DNA of 8,099 bases from Ruminococcus sp. UBA1366. Lineage in GTDB: Bacteria > Bacillota > Clostridia > Oscillospirales > Ruminococcaceae. Every line of letters starts with the position of its first letter. The first letter of the stretch is position 1. This document shows positions 6,234-8,099 of this stretch, piece after piece. Position numbers and translations under genes: made by a program. The notes under the pieces are model-generated. The model searched no databases. It was not told where the DNA came from and was given only the letters and a program-made list of their open reading frames with translations. The stretch spans positions 5,970 to 14,068 of the forward strand of contig DBRO01000030.1 in NCBI GenBank assembly GCA_002306005.1, given 5' to 3'.

Positions 6234-6239
6234 CGTCCT

Positions 6240-7313
6240 TTATGCGTTTTCCGACTTGGTTTTTGGTTCCGCCTCGTGCGAACGCCGAAGCTGTCCACAG
6301 GCGGCATCAATTCCGGCACCCAGCGTTCTTCTCACGGTCGCGTTCACGCCCGCTGCTGTTAAATAGCCGCAGAATCGCTCCGCGCTTTTTCTGCTGCCGC
6401 TGAATTTTCGCTCCTTGACCTTGTTCACCGGAATCAAATTTACATGACTGCCGGATTTCCCAATCAACGCCGCAAGCTGTCGTGCCGCTGCTTGGGAATC
6501 ATTCACGCCTTCTATCACGGCGTACTCAAATGAAATCCGCCTGCCCGTCCTTTGGAAATAGTGTGTGCAGGAAGCCAGTAATGTTGCAAGGGGATATTTT
6601 AAATTCACCGGCATAATCGCACTGCGCGCCGCATCGTCCGCCGCGTGGAGGGAAACCGAAAGTGTGAGTCCCAATTTTTCCTCCGCAAGCTTGTCTATCA
6701 TGGGAACAAGCCCGCAGGTGGAAAGCGAAACGTGCCGCAAACTCAGCCCGTACCCTTCCGGCGCAGAAATCAGCCTTAGAAATTTTAAAACGTTATCATA
6801 ATTATCCAGCGGCTCGCCAATGCCCATCAGCACCACACTGGAAATTTTTCTGCCGGAATCGCGCTGCGCCTGATAGATTTGCAGCAGCATTTCCGAAGGT
6901 TCCAGATTGCGTTTATAGCCTGCAATCGTGGATGCACAGAACTGACAGCCCATTTTGCACCCCACCTGCGTGGAGATACAAATGCTCGTTCCGTGATGAT
7001 AATCCATCAAAACGGTTTCCACATGGTCTGTATCAGATAACTCATACAGATATTTTACAGTATTATCAGTATAAGATTCAAGCTTTTTGATGATAAATAG
7101 TGATTTTATACAAAATAAATCGCTTAACCTTGTACGTAATTGTATAGAAAGATTTGTCATTCCCGCAAATGACTCTACTCTACGCTGGTGCAGCCACTCA
7201 AAAACTTGTTTTGCACGGAATTTTGGTTCACCGAGGGATGCCATCTCCTGTTCCAGTTCCGCCAGCGAAAGGCTTAAAATATCAATTTTTTCGCATTCCT
7301 GTTTTATTTCCAC
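6240..7313 (-). CDS. rlmN: 23S rRNA (A2503-C2)/tRNA (A37-C2) methyltransferase, radical SAM
   Basis: Methylates C2 of A2503 in 23S rRNA, and of A37 in some tRNAs, by radical SAM chemistry through a methyl-cysteine intermediate. The 357 residues match the family. The [4Fe-4S] motif is C119-x3-C123-x2-C126 within QVGCKMGCQFCAS. GIGEPLDNYDNV (164-175) is the SAM-binding GEP region, LSLRHVSLSTCG (190-201) follows, and C339 in RRTLGAGIDAACGQL is the expected methyl-carrying Cys. The N-terminal accessory domain (about 12-70) is present. Cfr, the A2503-C8 resistance enzyme, is a relative. The operon position and the RlmN-like C-terminal RRTLGA-DAACGQL signature favour RlmN. The start is a GTG at 7313, 3 nt after the rsmB stop, with GGGGAG 6 nt upstream. 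stp follows after 6 nt. Confidence 0.95.
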   Translation of the reverse strand: MEIKQECEKIDILSLSLAELEQEMASLGEPKFRAKQVFEWLHQRRVESFAGMTNLSIQLRTRLSDLFCIKSLFIIKKLESYTDNTVKYLYELSDTDHVETVLMDYHHGTSICISTQVGCKMGCQFCASTIAGYKRNLEPSEMLLQIYQAQRDSGRKISSVVLMGIGEPLDNYDNVLKFLRLISAPEGYGLSLRHVSLSTCGLVPMIDKLAEEKLGLTLSVSLHAADDAARSAIMPVNLKYPLATLLASCTHYFQRTGRRISFEYAVIEGVNDSQAAARQLAALIGKSGSHVNLIPVNKVKERKFSGSRKSAERFCGYLTAAGVNATVRRTLGAGIDAACGQLRRSHEAEPKTKSENA

Positions 7314-7316
7314 AAG

Positions 7317-8099
7317 CTACTCCCCGCGCCCAAACAGCGCCAGAAAAAATCCGTCTCCATTAAAAAGTTCCGGCGTGATGGTTGCCTGAAACCCGCCGAT
7401 GATTTCCGCACCCGCAAGCGCTTTATATTTCGGCAGCTTTCCAGCATGAAAATCCGTGTGTTCTTTCAAAAATCGCTCGGCAACCTCGTTATTCTCCGCA
7501 CGGGAGAGCGTGCAGGTCGAATACAGCAGCATTCCGCCGGGCTTCACATACCGCGCGGCATTGCAAAGAATCTCATACTGCACGTCCGGCAGCGCGGCAT
7601 AGTCCGCCGGATTTCTATATTTGATTTCCGGTTTGCGACGAATCACGCCCAAACCCGAACACGGTACATCGCACAAAACGCGGTCCGCCAACCCCAGCTC
7701 GTCATGAAAACATTTCGCATCCGCCGCCGCGGCGCGAATGCAATCCAGCCCAAGCCGACTTGCGCCTTTTTTAATCAGGCGCACACGATTTTCGTGTAAA
7801 TCAAACGCCAGCAGCCGTCCTTTGTTTTCCATCTGTTCGGCAATCGTAAAGCTCTTGCCGCCCGGTGCCGCACATAAGTCAAACACCGTTTCCTCCGGCT
7901 TCGCCCCCAGCACCGCACAGCAAAGCTGTGAGGACAAGTCCTGCACATGGAACAGCCCCTCGGCATACGCCGCGCACTGCTCCAACGCACCGGAATAACT
8001 AATTTGCAACGCATCGGGAAAGCCGGCAACTTTCTTACAGACAAAATCCTCGGCAACCAACCGCTCCGCCAAAGCCGACGCAGTGATTTTTGTGGTGTT
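7317..8099 (-). CDS. rsmB: 16S rRNA (cytosine-C5)-methyltransferase, 5' truncated by window edge
   Basis: The frame stays open to the right edge, beyond the internal TTG at 8072, so these 260 residues are the C-terminal part of a protein of about 440 residues. The missing part should hold the NusB-like RNA-binding domain. Visible are the edge of the second domain, HVQDLSSQL (the usual lead-in to the SAM fold), SAM motif I DLCAAPGGKS (visible residues 74-83), an acidic strand LLAFDLHENR, and the two cysteines of the m5C mechanism, in CDVPCSGLG (about 143-151) and STCTLS (194-199). RsmB (Fmu/Sun) makes m5C967 in 16S rRNA. The visible part alone cannot rule out a related RsmF/NSUN-type enzyme, but the rlmN-prpC-prkC-rsgA neighbourhood is the standard rsmB context. 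It is the most upstream gene seen, and the operon promoter must lie off the right edge. Confidence 0.92.
   Translation of the reverse strand, partial: NTTKITASALAERLVAEDFVCKKVAGFPDALQISYSGALEQCAAYAEGLFHVQDLSSQLCCAVLGAKPEETVFDLCAAPGGKSFTIAEQMENKGRLLAFDLHENRVRLIKKGASRLGLDCIRAAAADAKCFHDELGLADRVLCDVPCSGLGVIRRKPEIKYRNPADYAALPDVQYEILCNAARYVKPGGMLLYSTCTLSRAENNEVAERFLKEHTDFHAGKLPKYKALAGAEIIGGFQATITPELFNGDGFFLALFGRGE

Noticed and set aside
6240..7313. Cfr-type antibiotic resistance methyltransferase
   Set aside because: Cfr shares the fold and the Cys triad, but the conserved housekeeping operon position and the RlmN-like C-terminal signature fit RlmN better.

Overview
The window looks like the chromosome of a spore-forming Bacillota, most likely a gut Clostridia of the Oscillospirales/Ruminococcaceae kind. 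The reasons are the gene order of the minus-strand cluster, AAGGA/GGAGG-type ribosome binding sites, a PASTA Ser/Thr kinase with its PP2C phosphatase, a clostridial type of LacI-family regulator, and a 27-codon spoVM-like sporulation gene. The species-level guess is inference from protein style only.

Layout. Positions 1-231 (+) hold the 3' end of a transglutaminase-like protein gene, closed by a terminator at 259-289. Positions 290-468 are a regulatory gap with an 8-bp AAACGTTT palindrome and a good sigma-A-type promoter (TTGAAA-N17-TATCAT). This drives a single LacI-family regulator gene (469-1479, +). A long composite hairpin with a T run on each side (1487-1562) lies between this gene and the converging minus-strand operon and probably terminates both.

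The rest, 8099 down to 1581, is one tightly packed minus-strand operon. In transcription order it is rsmB (5' end off the right edge), rlmN, stp/prpC, prkC, rsgA, thiN and a spoVM-like gene. Most junctions are 2-6 nt gaps. Exceptions are a 52-nt gap before prkC, a 19-nt overlap between rsgA and thiN, and a 70-nt spacer with a hairpin before spoVM. The Bacillus order is the same except that rpe, which sits between rsgA and thiN there, is missing here.

How the genes work together. rsmB (16S rRNA m5C), rlmN (23S rRNA/tRNA m2A) and rsgA (GTPase of 30S maturation) serve ribosome assembly. prkC and stp form a membrane kinase/phosphatase pair that senses cell-wall material, and RsgA is a known PrkC substrate in Bacillus. 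thiN makes thiamine pyrophosphate. SpoVM anchors spore coat assembly on the forespore.

I see no mobile element, CRISPR, tRNA, rRNA or wholly new system. The points most worth a look are the hidden spoVM-like gene, the kinase's extra C-terminal domain with a repeat-encoded Thr/Pro tail, and the loss of rpe from the cluster.
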